From Pseudothioclava arenosa (GTDB lineage: Bacteria; Pseudomonadota; Alphaproteobacteria; Rhodobacterales; Rhodobacteraceae): 64,000 nucleotides of DNA. How positions within the stretch are numbered: position 1 is the stretch's first letter; every line of letters begins with the position of its first letter. The DNA lies in NCBI RefSeq assembly GCF_002358085.1, contig NZ_NTJD01000001.1, forward strand, positions 372,001 to 436,000. Reading direction: 5' to 3'. Shown piece after piece: positions 48,876-57,661 of this stretch. Position numbers and translations under genes: made by a program. The notes beneath the pieces were generated by a model. That model had not been told where the DNA came from and made no database searches. It was given only the letters and a program-made list of their open reading frames with translations.

Positions 48876-50726
48876 TTATCCGTCGCGGCGCGGGCCGCGC
48901 GGGCCGGATTTCGGGCCGTGGCTCTTGAACCCGCCAGAGCGCGGCTTGTCGCCGCCGGCAGACTTGCCGCCATGGCTGCGGAAGCCGTCCGAGCGCGGTT
49001 TGCCACCGTCTTTGCGGCCCTCGCCGCCTTGCGATTTGTAGCCTTCCGAGCGGAATTTCCCGCCGGGTTTGCCGCCCGGCTTGTCACCGCGCGGCTTGAA
49101 CCCTTCGCCACGGGACTTGAAGCCCTCCGAACGCGGTTTGCCTTCGCCACGCGGTTCCCAATCGCCACGGGGTTTGTCGCTGCGGGGCTTGTAGCCCTCA
49201 CCACGGGGCTTGTAGCCCTCCGAGCGGGGTTTGCCTTCGCCACGCGGTTCCCAATCGCCACGGGGTTTGTCGCTGCGGGGCTTGTAGCCCTCACCACGGG
49301 GCTTGTAGCCCTCCGAGCGGGGTTTGCCTTCGCCACGCGGTTCCCAATCGCCACGGGGTTTGTCGCTGCGGGGCTTGTAGTCCTCACCACGGGGCTTGTA
49401 GCCCTCCGAGCGGGGTTTGCCTTCGCCACGCGGTTCCCAATCGCCACGGGGTTTGTCACCGCGGGGTTTGTATCCCTCGCCACGGGGCTTGAAGCCCTCC
49501 GAACGCGGTTTGCCCTCGCCGCGCGGTTCCCACTCGCGCCGCGGCTTGCCCTCGCCGCGGTCGAACCGCTCGCCATGGCCCTTGAACCCTTCCGAGCGCG
49601 GCTTGCCCTTCGGCCCGCCAAAGCTCTTGCGGCCCTCGCCATCGGCGCCTTCGCGGCGCGGGCCACGGCTGTCCTTGCGGTCGTCCGTGCCCCAGCGCGG
49701 CTTGCGTGCGCGCTCTTCGCCCTCGGGGCGCGGCGGCGCGTCCCCGCGCGGGGCGCCGAAATCGCGCTGGCGGCCAAAGCCCTTGCGCTCGCCGCCGTCG
49801 CGCTCGAACCGCTCGCCGCGCGCCGGACGATCACCGCGATCGCCACGCTCGCCGCGATCGCCACGTTCCCCCCGCTCGGGCCGGTCGCCAAAGCGCGGCT
49901 TGCGGGCCGGGCGCTCGCCCTCGCCGAACTTGCCGCGCGGCGCGCGTGCGGGCGCGTCATCGCCTTCGCCGGTCAGCAGCCGGTCGCCGAGCTGGTCGCG
50001 CAACACCTTGCGGCGCACTTCGAACACGTCGCCGGGCTTCATGTCATTCAGGCGGAACGGGCCGTAGCTGATCCGGATCAGCCGGTTCACCGTCAGCCCG
50101 ACCTCGGTCATGGCGCGGCGGATCTCGCGGTTCTTGCCCTCGCGGATGCCGACGGTCAGCCAAGCGTTCGCGCCCTGCTGGCGGTCGATGGTAATCTCCA
50201 TCGGCTGGAATTCCTCGCCGTCGATGGTGATGCCGTCGCGCAGCGGGTCAAAGCTCTGCTCGGTCGGGCGGCCATTCACGCGCACGCGGTATTTGCGCAG
50301 CCAGCCGGTTTCGGGCAGCTCGAGGCGGCGCTTGAGCCCGCCATCGTTGGTCAGGAGCAGCAGGCCCTCGGAATTAAGGTCAAGACGCCCCACATTGAGC
50401 ACGCGCGGCATGCCCTCGGGCATCTCGTCGAAGATCGTGCGGCGGCCCTGTTCGTCCTTCTCGGTCGTGACCAGGCCCAGCGGCTTGTAATAGAGCCAGA
50501 CGCGGGTTTCCTGCGGCGCGTCGATCGGCTTGCCGTCGATGGCGACCTTGTCGCGCGGGCTCACGTCGATCGCGGGCGTGTCGATTACCTTGCCGTTCAG
50601 CGTCACGCGGCCAGCGAGGATCATCTTTTCGGCGTCACGGCGCGAAGCATGGCCCGAACGCGCGATCACCTTGGCGATGCGTTCGGATTTGGCGGATTCG
50701 GGGCGTGCGGGGGAATCGGTCATCAT
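48876..50726 (-). CDS. rluB: RluB-type pseudouridine synthase with long repetitive basic tail
   Basis: A 616-residue protein. Residues about 15-60 form an S4 RNA-binding domain (IAKVIARSGHASRRDAEKMI). The catalytic domain follows to about 250, with the active-site aspartate in GRLDLNSEGLLLLTNDG and the C-terminal EGKNREIRRAMTEVG. It probably converts a uridine in helix 89/90 of 23S rRNA. The remaining 360 or so residues are a disordered Lys/Arg/Gly/Pro-rich tail with 31-residue repeats (KPRSEGYKPRGEGYKPRSDK). Most RluB proteins are 250-350 residues, so the tail is unusually long though such tails occur in alphaproteobacteria. Divergent from tadA. Confidence 0.9.
   Translation of the reverse strand: MMTDSPARPESAKSERIAKVIARSGHASRRDAEKMILAGRVTLNGKVIDTPAIDVSPRDKVAIDGKPIDAPQETRVWLYYKPLGLVTTEKDEQGRRTIFDEMPEGMPRVLNVGRLDLNSEGLLLLTNDGGLKRRLELPETGWLRKYRVRVNGRPTEQSFDPLRDGITIDGEEFQPMEITIDRQQGANAWLTVGIREGKNREIRRAMTEVGLTVNRLIRISYGPFRLNDMKPGDVFEVRRKVLRDQLGDRLLTGEGDDAPARAPRGKFGEGERPARKPRFGDRPERGERGDRGERGDRGDRPARGERFERDGGERKGFGRQRDFGAPRGDAPPRPEGEERARKPRWGTDDRKDSRGPRREGADGEGRKSFGGPKGKPRSEGFKGHGERFDRGEGKPRREWEPRGEGKPRSEGFKPRGEGYKPRGDKPRGDWEPRGEGKPRSEGYKPRGEDYKPRSDKPRGDWEPRGEGKPRSEGYKPRGEGYKPRSDKPRGDWEPRGEGKPRSEGYKPRGEGYKPRSDKPRGDWEPRGEGKPRSEGFKSRGEGFKPRGDKPGGKPGGKFRSEGYKSQGGEGRKDGGKPRSDGFRSHGGKSAGGDKPRSGGFKSHGPKSGPRGPRRDG
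49080..49545 (-). repeat. 93-bp tandem repeats in the rluB tail
   Basis: Five tandem units of 93 bp begin at about 49080, 49173, 49266, 49359 and 49452. The three central units are almost identical; the outer two are diverged. Each encodes 31 residues of the basic tail, so changes in copy number would keep the frame. The near identity of the central units suggests recent duplication or homogenisation. Confidence 0.9.
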
Positions 50727-50843
50727 CTTGTCCTTCTACGGGATGGGGCGCGCGTTCATCGCGGGCGAAGGCCGCCCCATACACCTTTCGCAGGCACTTG
50801 GAAAGCGGCTTGATCGGTGCCGCGTTGCAGGCGATGAAGGGCC

Positions 50844-51293
50844 ATGGTGTTCACGTCTTTCATGGATCAGGCGCTGGAAGAGGCGCGCGCGGCGGCACGG
50901 CGCGGCGAGGTGCCGGTGGGGGCCGTCGTCGTCTCGCCCGAGGGGCGCGTGGTGGCGCGCGCAGGCAATCGCACGCGCGAGCTCAGCGACCCGACAGCCC
51001 ATGCCGAGATCCTGGCCCTGCGCGCCGCCTGCGCCGCCGCTGGCTCCGAGCGCCTGCCCGGCCATGATCTCTACGTGACGCTCGAACCCTGCCCGATGTG
51101 CGCGGCGGCGCTGTCGAACGCGCGCATCGCCCGCATCTATTACGGCGCCTCCGATCCGAAATCGGGCGGCGTCGCGCAGGGCCCGCGGATCTTCGCCCAT
51201 CCGCAATGCCACCACGTCCCCGAGGTCTATGACGGCATCGCCGCCGCCGAGGCCGAACGCCTGCTCAAGATGTTCTTCGCCGAGCGCCGCTAG
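50844..51293 (+). CDS. tadA: tRNA-specific adenosine deaminase
   Basis: A 149-residue zinc deaminase converting the wobble adenosine of tRNA-Arg(ACG) to inosine. The active site is HAE (His53-Ala-Glu55) with PCPMC (Cys83, Cys86) as zinc ligands. Length and the C-terminal HHVPEVYDGI block fit the family. The start at 50844 has an AAGGGC ribosome-site-like stretch; an ATG six codons later is an alternative. Divergent from rluB. Confidence 0.94.
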   Translation: MVFTSFMDQALEEARAAARRGEVPVGAVVVSPEGRVVARAGNRTRELSDPTAHAEILALRAACAAAGSERLPGHDLYVTLEPCPMCAAALSNARIARIYYGASDPKSGGVAQGPRIFAHPQCHHVPEVYDGIAAAEAERLLKMFFAERR

Positions 51294-51399
51294 GCCCTCG
51301 GGCGCGGGTATCGGGCGAATTTTCAAAGATACATTCAAAACTCTTGATTTTTGCAAGGATGCGCCGGACGCTGGCGTCATCTGTGAAAGGGAGACTCAG

Positions 51400-51840
51400 A
51401 TGACATTCAAGGGAGGAATGGCCGCGCTCGCGCTGGCCGTGGGGCTTATTGCAGCCCCGGTTTGGGCCGAGCCTTCGGCCAAGGTTGCGATCCATGTCGA
51501 CGAGGACGGTGTGCGCACCATGAACATGGCGCTGAACAATGCGGCGAATATCAAGAAATACTATGCCGACAAGGGCGAGGAGGTCGCGATCGAGATCGTC
51601 ACCTACGGACCGGGGCTGAACATGCTCCGCGCCGATACCTCGCCGGTGAAGGACCGCATCGCCCAGATGGCGCTGCAATATGACAACCTGACCTTCTCGG
51701 CGTGCCTCAATACGGTCGAGGCGATCAAGCAAAAGACCCAGCAGGACGTTGCCCTGCTCGATGAGGCCAGCACCGTCCCCTCGGGCGCCGTGCGCCTGAT
51801 GGAGCTGCAACAGCAAGGCTACAGCTACCTACGTCCGTGA
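51400..51840 (+). CDS. Exported DsrE/DsrF-like protein
   Basis: A 146-residue protein with a signal peptide (residues 1-23, ending VWA). The mature part has the DsrE-like fold pattern KVAIHVDEDG, MNMALNNAANIKKYY, EIVTYGPGLNML, and a single cysteine in FSACLNTVEAI. DsrE-like proteins are linked to sulfur transfer, but periplasmic members are of unknown function. It lies in its own AT-richer region; two repeats follow it. Confidence 0.82.
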   Translation: MTFKGGMAALALAVGLIAAPVWAEPSAKVAIHVDEDGVRTMNMALNNAANIKKYYADKGEEVAIEIVTYGPGLNMLRADTSPVKDRIAQMALQYDNLTFSACLNTVEAIKQKTQQDVALLDEASTVPSGAVRLMELQQQGYSYLRP

Positions 51841-51847
51841 CAATAGG

Positions 51848-51910
51848 GAGGGGGGCGCTGCCCCCCGTCCTTCGGACGCCCCCCGGAGTATTTCAAGCTC
51901 GATGAAAGGG
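51848..51910 (+). repeat. Dispersed repeat, class B copy 4
   Basis: GGAGGGGGGCGCTGCCCCCC, a second small hairpin (CGTCCTTCGGACG), then CCGGAGTATTTCAAGCTCGA followed by TGAAAGGG. It has the same order of parts as the gcvP-proximal copy at 34375-34448. It directly adjoins a class A copy. Confidence 0.8.
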
Positions 51911-51966
51911 CTTTCATTTTGCCCGAAATATCCCGGGGGAGCGCGCGAGCGCGGGGGCGGAGCCCC
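51911..51966 (+). repeat. Palindromic dispersed repeat, class A copy 2
   Basis: CTTTCATTTTGCCCGAAATA, TCCCGGGGG, a GCGCGC-GAGC-GCG-type hairpin, then GGGGCGGAGCCCC. Same plan as the copy inside xdhB. Located between convergent genes immediately after the class B copy. Confidence 0.8.
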
Positions 51967-51973
51967 TTTTGCC

Positions 51974-52666
51974 TCAGAGCGTGATCGGGGTCATCACCTC
52001 GGGCTCGATGACGGTCACGCCGGGCAGCCCGTCCCGCAACGCCTCGGCGGATTGCTCCAGAAGCGGGAAGGTGCGGTAGTGGCAGGGGATCACCGTCTTG
52101 AAGTTGAAGTATTTTTTCGCGGCCCAGGCGGCGGCCTTCATGTCCATGGTGAAATGCCCGCCCGCGCAGAGAATGCCGATGTCGGGCGCGTGATACTCGC
52201 CCATCCAGCCCATGTCGGCCATGATCCCGGTGTCGCCCGAGACATAGATCACATGGCCTTCGCCCGCGATCATGTAGCCCGCCTCGCCGCCGGCATAGAC
52301 CGGCCCTGAAGGTGAGCCGAGCGAAGAAGAGTGGCTCGCGGGCACCATCGTCACCTTTGCGCCGCCCAGATCCACCGTGCCGCCCTTGTTGAAGCCGACC
52401 CCGTCGATGCCTTGTGTGTCCTGCCAGAAGCTGACGATGTCGTAGATCCCGACGACCGGGATCTTCAGGTCCTTCGCAATCGCCAGCGTGTCGCCCGAAT
52501 GATCGCCATGCCCGTGGGTCAGAAGGATATGGGTCGCCCCCGCCAGCGCCTCGGCGCGCGCGGTTTCGGGAAACATCGGGTTGCCGGTCATCCACGGGTC
52601 GATCAGGATCACCGCGTCTTCGATTTCCAGCCGAAAGCCGGAATGGCCAAGCCAAGTCAGGTTCAT
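51974..52666 (-). CDS. UPF0173 metal-dependent hydrolase (MBL fold)
   Basis: A 230-residue cytoplasmic protein of the metallo-beta-lactamase superfamily. Metal-binding motifs are LTHGHGDHSGD (residues 49-59), PASHS, SGDTGIMADM and a C-terminal HYRTFPLLE. The N-terminal MNLTWLGHSGFRLE is characteristic of the UPF0173 group (UlaG-like). The substrate is unknown. It is divergent from gatC across 139 bp. Confidence 0.9.
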   Translation of the reverse strand: MNLTWLGHSGFRLEIEDAVILIDPWMTGNPMFPETARAEALAGATHILLTHGHGDHSGDTLAIAKDLKIPVVGIYDIVSFWQDTQGIDGVGFNKGGTVDLGGAKVTMVPASHSSSLGSPSGPVYAGGEAGYMIAGEGHVIYVSGDTGIMADMGWMGEYHAPDIGILCAGGHFTMDMKAAAWAAKKYFNFKTVIPCHYRTFPLLEQSAEALRDGLPGVTVIEPEVMTPITL

Positions 52667-52805
52667 CGCATCCTCCAGGTGTTTTGCCCGAGATTAGCGC
52701 AGATTGGCGCGAAGAAAAGCGCGGCACCCGCCCACTCGGGGAAGCGCGGCTTGAAAGCGGCCCGCCTTGCGGCTAAACCCGGGCGCAAGACCAGCGGAGA
52801 CCCAT

Positions 52806-53093
52806 ATGTCCATTGATATCGACACCGCCCGCAAGGTGGCGCATCTGGCCCGGATCGCGGTGCCCGAAGAGGCCCTGCCCGAGCTTGCGCGCGAACTTTC
52901 CGGCATCCTGACCTTCATGGAGCAGCTCAACGAGGTGGACGTGGAGGGCATTGAGCCGATGACCTCGGTCACGCCGATGCGCCTCAAGCGCCGCGTCGAC
53001 GAGGTGACCGATGGCGGCTATCAGGACAAGATCCTGAAAAACGCCCCCGATGCCCGCGAGGGTTTCTTTGCCGTTCCGAAGGTGGTCGAATGA
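52806..53093 (+). CDS. gatC: Aspartyl/glutamyl-tRNA amidotransferase subunit C
   Basis: A 95-residue subunit stabilising the GatCAB complex, which amidates misacylated Glu-tRNA(Gln) and Asp-tRNA(Asn). Typical blocks are [13 protein letters not shown] and [17 protein letters not shown], and the C-terminal FFAVPKVVE. It overlaps gatA by 4 bp (ATGA). gatB is not in this window. Confidence 0.96.
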   Translation: MSIDIDTARKVAHLARIAVPEEALPELARELSGILTFMEQLNEVDVEGIEPMTSVTPMRLKRRVDEVTDGGYQDKILKNAPDAREGFFAVPKVVE

Positions 53094-54568
53094 GCCTGAA
53101 CCAACTGACCATTGCCGCCGCGCGCGACGCGCTGAAGGCGGGCGACGTGACCTCGGTCGAGATCACCGAGGCCTGCATCGCGGCGATCGAGGGCGCGGAT
53201 GCGCTCAATGCCTATTGCGCCAAGACCCCCGAGATCGCGCTGGAACAGGCCAAGGCCGCCGATGCGCGCCTCAAGGCCGGTGACGCGCCCGCGATGTGCG
53301 GCATTCCGCTGGGCATCAAGGACCTGTTCGCGACCAAGGGCGTGGGCACGCAGGCCGCCTCGAACATTCTGGCGGGCTTCAAACCCGAGTATGAATCGAC
53401 CGTGACCCAGAACCTCTGGGATGCGGGCGCGGTGATGCTGGGCAAGCTCTCGATGGACGAATTCGCGATGGGCTCGTCGAACGAAACCGCCTGCTACGGC
53501 CCGGTGGTGAACCCCTGGAAGGTCGACGATCGCAAGCTGACGCCGGGTGGCTCGTCGGGCGGTTCGGCCTCGGCGGTGGCGGCGGACCTGTGCCTGGCCG
53601 CGACCGGCACCGACACCGGCGGCTCGATCCGCCAGCCCGCGGCCTTCACCGGTATCGTCGGCATCAAGCCGACCTATGGCCGCGTGTCGCGCTGGGGCGT
53701 GGTGGCCTTTGCCTCTTCGCTCGATCAGGCCGGCCCGATGACCAAATCCGTGCGCGACGCGGCGATCATGCTGGGTGCGATGGCCTCGGTCGACCCCAAG
53801 GATTCGACCTCCGCCGATATTCCGGTACCGGATTTCGAAGCGGCGCTGACCGGCGACATTCGCGGCAAGAAGATCGGCATTCCGCGCGAATACCGCCTCG
53901 ATGGCATGCCCGCCGAGATCGAGAAGCTCTGGAATGACGGTATCGCCATGCTGCGCGATGCAGGGGCCGAGATCGTCGACATCTCGCTGCCGCATACGAA
54001 ATACGCGCTGCCCGCCTATTACGTGATCGCGCCGGCCGAGGCCTCTTCGAACCTCGCGCGCTATGACGGGGTGCGCTATGGCCACCGCGCCAAGCTGGGC
54101 AAGGGCGACGGCATCACAGAGATGTATGAAAAGACCCGCGCCGAGGGCTTCGGCCCCGAGGTGCAGCGCCGCGTGATGATCGGCACCTATGTGCTGTCGG
54201 CCGGCTTCTACGACGCCTATTACAACCGCGCCCGGCGTGTGCGCGCGCTGATCAAGCGCGATTTCGATCTGGCCTTTGCCGATGGGATCGACGCGATCCT
54301 GACGCCCGCGACGCCGTCTTCGGCCTTCGGTCTGGGCGAGATGGCCTCGGCCGATCCGGTCGAGATGTATCTGAACGACGTGTTCACGGTCACCGTCAAC
54401 CTCGCGGGCCTGCCGGGCATCTCGGTGCCGGTGGGGCTCGATGCCAAGGGCCTGCCGATGGGGCTGCAGCTGATCGGCCGCCCCTGGGCCGAAGGTGACC
54501 TCTTGAACCACGCCTATGTGCTGGAACAGGCGGCGGGCTTCTCGGCCAAGCCGTCGAAATGGTGGTAA
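53090..54568 (+). CDS. gatA: Glutamyl-tRNA(Gln) amidotransferase subunit A
   Basis: A 492-residue amidase-signature enzyme releasing ammonia from glutamine. The Ser-cisSer-Lys triad is visible: the lysine in [10 protein letters not shown], serines in [17 protein letters not shown] and [15 protein letters not shown]. The C-terminal [16 protein letters not shown] is canonical. Together with gatC it shows this organism uses the indirect route for Gln-tRNA and/or Asn-tRNA. Confidence 0.97.
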   Translation: MSLNQLTIAAARDALKAGDVTSVEITEACIAAIEGADALNAYCAKTPEIALEQAKAADARLKAGDAPAMCGIPLGIKDLFATKGVGTQAASNILAGFKPEYESTVTQNLWDAGAVMLGKLSMDEFAMGSSNETACYGPVVNPWKVDDRKLTPGGSSGGSASAVAADLCLAATGTDTGGSIRQPAAFTGIVGIKPTYGRVSRWGVVAFASSLDQAGPMTKSVRDAAIMLGAMASVDPKDSTSADIPVPDFEAALTGDIRGKKIGIPREYRLDGMPAEIEKLWNDGIAMLRDAGAEIVDISLPHTKYALPAYYVIAPAEASSNLARYDGVRYGHRAKLGKGDGITEMYEKTRAEGFGPEVQRRVMIGTYVLSAGFYDAYYNRARRVRALIKRDFDLAFADGIDAILTPATPSSAFGLGEMASADPVEMYLNDVFTVTVNLAGLPGISVPVGLDAKGLPMGLQLIGRPWAEGDLLNHAYVLEQAAGFSAKPSKWW

Positions 54569-54578
54569 GGCCGGTGTG

Positions 54579-55181
54579 ATGCGCAAACTTCTCCTCGTGA
54601 TCCCGGCACTTCTGGTCGCCGCCTGCGAACCGCAGATGCCGAATTCGGCCTCGGGGGTCGGGTTCGAGGATTACGTGGATTACGCGGCGCGGCGCGAGGC
54701 CGAGCTGCGGGGGCAACAGGCGCAGGCGGCGCTGCCGCAAGGCGCGCCGATCGTGCCGCCCGCCAACGGTGCGCCACTTTCCGCGCTTTCGCCCGCGGCA
54801 ACGGCGCCTCTGCCTGCGCCTTCGACCCCCGAAGAGGCTGTGGGGGCCGATGCGATGGCCTCTCTGGGGCTGGCCGAGCCCGTGGCGCCCGCGCCTGCCG
54901 TGGCGGCGCCCGCGCCGGTGGTCAGCGGGGCGGCGGGCCCGAACCTTGCGGCCTATGCGCTTTCCGCCAGCCATGCGCCCGGCACGCCGGTCTATCCGCG
55001 TGGCGGCATGCATCTGGTGTCCTCCGAGAAAGCCTGCGCGCGGTTCGTCTCGCCGGATCTGGCGCAGATCGCTTTCCTTGAAGCGGGCGGCCCGCAGCAG
55101 GATCGCAAGAACCTCGACCCCGATGGTGACGGCTTTGCCTGCGGCTGGGATCCGCGCCCGTTCCGCGCGGCGCTGCAGTAA
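54579..55181 (+). CDS. Lipoprotein with excalibur-like calcium-binding C-terminus
   Basis: A 200-residue protein with a lipoprotein signal (LLVAAC, Cys16), a long proline/alanine-rich low-complexity middle (about 55-130) and a C-terminal block with KNLDPDGDGFACGWDP, resembling an excalibur-type Asp-x-Asp-x-Asp-Gly calcium motif with a cysteine pair (Cys in EKACARF and FACGW). Probably periplasmic and envelope-bound. It lies 10 bp after gatA and its stop is directly followed by the start of the amidase gene, so the two are likely co-translated. Confidence 0.78.
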   Translation: MRKLLLVIPALLVAACEPQMPNSASGVGFEDYVDYAARREAELRGQQAQAALPQGAPIVPPANGAPLSALSPAATAPLPAPSTPEEAVGADAMASLGLAEPVAPAPAVAAPAPVVSGAAGPNLAAYALSASHAPGTPVYPRGGMHLVSSEKACARFVSPDLAQIAFLEAGGPQQDRKNLDPDGDGFACGWDPRPFRAALQ

Positions 55182-55865
55182 ATGGCCTTTCCATCGCCCA
55201 ATTTCGGCGAGCGGCGCGATGGCGCGCGGCCCGAACTGGTGGTGATTCACTATACCGCGATGCCCAGCTGCGCTTCGGCGCGCAAGCGGCTCTGCCTGCC
55301 CGAGGCCGAGGTCTCTGCGCATTGGCTGATCGGCGAGGATGGCGAGGCCGAGCAGCTGGTCGACGAGGGGATGCGCGCCTGGCACGCGGGCGCGGGCGCT
55401 TGGGGCGGGCGGGGCGACGTGAATTCGCGCTCGATCGGGATCGAGCTGGCGAACAGTGGCGACGCGCCCTTTCCCGAGCCGCAGATGGCCGCGCTGGAGC
55501 GGGTTCTGGCAGGCATCCTGAGCCGCTGGGGGCTGGGCCCCGAGGCGGTGATCGGCCATTCCGACATGGCGCCCGAGCGCAAGATCGACCCGGGGCCGCG
55601 CTTCGACTGGCGACGGTTGGCGCGGCAGGGGCTGGCGATCTGGCCCGAGGCGGGTGGCCCCGCGCCGCGCCCCGATCCGGCCGCCTTCGCGGCGCTGGCG
55701 GGGGCGTTTGGCTACCCGGATCAGCCGCTCGAAACCCTGCTGGCCGCGTTCCGGCTGCGGTTCCGTCCGCGCCATCAGGGCGCTCTGGATGCGACCGACA
55801 TGGCGATGATCGCGGATCTGGCCGCGCGTTTTGGCGCCGATGGCGGCCCGTGGCGCAGCGCCTGA
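55182..55865 (+). CDS. N-acetylmuramoyl-L-alanine amidase, AmpD-like
   Basis: A 227-residue zinc amidase (Amidase_2) cutting the MurNAc-L-Ala bond. Zinc ligands are likely the histidine in LVVIHYTAM, the histidine in AVIGHSDMAP and the aspartate in KIDPGPRFDW. The NSRSIGIELANSG block is typical. No signal peptide is seen, so it is probably the cytoplasmic AmpD role in peptidoglycan recycling. The C-terminal portion (about 165-225) resembles a peptidoglycan-binding-like helical extension. It starts immediately at the stop of the preceding lipoprotein gene (TAAATG). Confidence 0.9.
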   Translation: MAFPSPNFGERRDGARPELVVIHYTAMPSCASARKRLCLPEAEVSAHWLIGEDGEAEQLVDEGMRAWHAGAGAWGGRGDVNSRSIGIELANSGDAPFPEPQMAALERVLAGILSRWGLGPEAVIGHSDMAPERKIDPGPRFDWRRLARQGLAIWPEAGGPAPRPDPAAFAALAGAFGYPDQPLETLLAAFRLRFRPRHQGALDATDMAMIADLAARFGADGGPWRSA

Positions 55866-55927
55866 GGGGGCTCCGCCCCCACGCTGACGCGCCCCCCCCC
55901 CGGGATATTTTTGGCAAAATGAAGGGG
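55866..55927 (-). repeat. Palindromic dispersed repeat, class A copy 3 (reverse)
   Basis: GGGGCTCCGCCCC, a short GC hairpin, a C-run, then CGGGATATTTTTGGCAAAAT GAAGGGG. It is the reverse complement of the class A plan and begins right after the amidase stop. Confidence 0.8.
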
Positions 55928-55991
55928 CAGGGACGTGGTGCCTTTGGCCCTTTCGCTTGACCTGATCGGGGCGCGCGGCGTAAGGGCAGGG

Positions 55992-56404
55992 CGCGCGGAT
56001 GGCCGGATGACCGCGGCTGCCCATAGCTCCGCCTTGGCGGATAGCTGGGGGGTCGAGGAAAGTCCGGACTCCATGAAGCATCGGTGCCGGGTAACGCCCG
56101 GCGGGGGTAACCCTAGGGAAAGCGCCACAGAGAACCAGACCGCCCGCGCCTTCGGGGGCGGGTAAGGGTGAAACGGTGGGGTAAGAGCCCACCGCGGGAC
56201 TGGCAACAGGACCGGCACGGCAAGCCCCACCGGGAGCAACGCCGAATAGGGACCACGCGCCGCGCCGCAAGGCCGGCAGGGGAGCTTCGCCCCGAGTGGT
56301 CCGGGTTGGCGGCTTGATCCTGCGGGCAACCGCAGGGCCAGAGGAATGGTCATCCACGGGGCTTCGGCCCCCGGACAGAATCCGGCTTACAGGCCATCCG
56401 CGCG
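55992..56404 (+). ncRNA. rnpB: RNase P RNA (class A)
   Basis: About 413 nt. The universally conserved GAGGAAAGTCCGGACTCCA lies at 56055-56073 and the matching 3' ACAGAATCCGGCTTACAG at 56375-56392. The P1 stem is formed by CGCGCGGATGGCC (55992-56004) and GGCCATCCGCGCG (56392-56404). It cleaves the 5' leader from pre-tRNAs. The exact ends are set from the P1 pairing. Confidence 0.95.
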
Positions 56405-56481
56405 ACGTTAAACCATCTTGGCGTTTTGGAAAAAAGCGCGCACACTCCCCCCGATTTTGTTCAATTACGAGGGGGGAAGAC

Positions 56482-57192
56482 ATGAGCTTTGTCAAAACTC
56501 TGGCTACGCTTGCGGTCGGGTTTGCCGCCGCGAAGGGCGTCGACAAGTTTCGCAAGATGGGTGGCCTTGATGGCATGAAGGACGCGCTGCGCTCGGCCGG
56601 AAGTGAAGGCGGGATCGCCGATCAGATGGGCGATATGGCCGAGAAATTCGGCATGCCCGGCGGCAAGCAGGCGGTGCGCGACATGTTCAACCGCTTTGGT
56701 GCGCAGGCGGCGACCGCGACCGAGGCCACCGAGGCTGGGCTGGGCAGCCTGATGAATGCGATGACGGGGGCCGCTGCGGCGGGCGCCAAGGGGCTTGGCG
56801 ACATGATGGAGGCGGTCGGTCAGAACCTGCCGACCAACACGATCATGGAAGAGCAGGCCAAGCTGATGATCCGTGCGATGATTCAGGCGGCCAAGGCCGA
56901 TGGCGAGATCGACGCCGAAGAGCGCGAGAAGATCCTCGATCATCTGGCCGATGCCTCGGACGAGGAAATCGCCTTTGTGCAGGCCGAGTTGGATGCGCCG
57001 GTCGATGTGGCACTTCTGGCCGAGGCCGCGAGCGAAAGCACCAAGGCGCAGGTCTATTCGGCGGCGCTGATGGCGATTTCGGTCGATACCGAGCATGAGA
57101 AGCAATATCTCGCGCAGCTCGCTTCGGCGCTGGGCCTTGAAACCGCGCGCGTGGCCGAGATCCACAACGCGATGGGCAAGCCTCTGATGTAA
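56482..57192 (+). CDS. DUF533 / TerB-like protein
   Basis: A 236-residue protein with a glycine/alanine-rich N-terminal half (1-105) containing a hydrophobic start (FVKTLATLAVGFAAAKGV), and a helical C-terminal half (about 118-230) of the DUF533 type: KLMIRAMIQAAKADGEID and ISVDTEHEKQYLAQLASALG, which resembles the TerB acidic-helix fold. Function unknown; TerB-like modules are associated with membrane or tellurite stress. It has a good GGGGGGAAG ribosome site. A hairpin follows. Confidence 0.82.
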   Translation: MSFVKTLATLAVGFAAAKGVDKFRKMGGLDGMKDALRSAGSEGGIADQMGDMAEKFGMPGGKQAVRDMFNRFGAQAATATEATEAGLGSLMNAMTGAAAAGAKGLGDMMEAVGQNLPTNTIMEEQAKLMIRAMIQAAKADGEIDAEEREKILDHLADASDEEIAFVQAELDAPVDVALLAEAASESTKAQVYSAALMAISVDTEHEKQYLAQLASALGLETARVAEIHNAMGKPLM

Positions 57193-57201
57193 CAGCGCGT
57201 G

Positions 57202-57227
57202 GGAGAGGCGGAAATTTTCGCCTCTCC
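57202..57227 (+). terminator. Hairpin after the DUF533 gene
   Basis: GGAGAGGCG and CGCCTCTCC form a 9-bp stem around GAAATTTT, 10 bp after the stop. No U-run follows, so termination efficiency is uncertain. Between here and rpmG, TTGACT (57241) and TAAAAG about 16 bp later could be the rpmG promoter. Confidence 0.6.
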
Positions 57228-57334
57228 TCCGGTTTCGAGGTTGACTCCTGCCTGCGGCTGGCTAAAAGGCGGGCTTCAAGGAATTCGAGGGTAACGCGCC
57301 CGTTGCGCGACGGCCCGACTCTAGGAGAGAGAAA

Positions 57335-57502
57335 ATGGCGAAGCCGACGACGATCAAGATCCGTCTGAACTCGACGGCGGGCACCGGGCACTTCTACGTG
57401 ACCAAGAAGAACGCCCGCACCATGACCGAAAAAATGACCGTGAACAAATACGATCCGGTCGTTCGCAAGCACGTCGAATACAAGGAAGGCAAGATCAAGT
57501 AA
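57335..57502 (+). CDS. rpmG: 50S ribosomal protein L33
   Basis: A 55-residue basic ribosomal protein ([14 protein letters not shown] at the start, [13 protein letters not shown], then [19 protein letters not shown]) with no CxxC pairs, so the zinc-free L33 type. A GGAGAGA ribosome site sits 4-10 bp ahead. A strong terminator follows, so it is monocistronic. Confidence 0.95.
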
Positions 57503-57527
57503 GATCGCGCCAACCGGACAAGCTTTG

Positions 57528-57558
57528 GGCCGCTCCTTTCGGGGCGGCCTTTTGCTTT
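57528..57558 (+). terminator. Rho-independent terminator of rpmG
   Basis: GGCCGCTCC-TTTC-GGGGCGGCC stem (57528-57549) followed by TTTTGCTTT, 25 bp after the rpmG stop. Confidence 0.88.
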
Positions 57559-57593
57559 GGGTCACGTCGGGTCAAATAGTTTATTAAATGAAT

Positions 57594-57609
57594 CGGGTTT
57601 ACAAATCCG
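57594..57609. promoter_or_regulatory. Imperfect palindrome upstream of the imelysin operon (possible operator)
   Basis: CGGGTTTACAAATCCG, palindromic at 6 of 8 pairs, in an unusually AT-rich stretch about 50 bp before the first imelysin gene. TTTACA within it could be a -35. Iron-responsive control is expected for such operons, but I cannot match this to a known Irr, RirA or Fur site. Confidence 0.35.
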
Positions 57610-57661
57610 ACTAAAGAAGTCAGTTATCCACTCGGGAGAACAAACAGACCGAGGGATGACA

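Noticed and set aside
49080-49545. CRISPR-like regular repeats
   Set aside because: The units are contiguous 93-bp tandem coding repeats without unique spacers, and they keep the RluB frame.
48819-50813. 664-codon frame opposite the RluB gene with repeats
   Set aside because: It reads the complementary strand of the 93-bp repeats; RluB catalytic motifs show which strand is coding.
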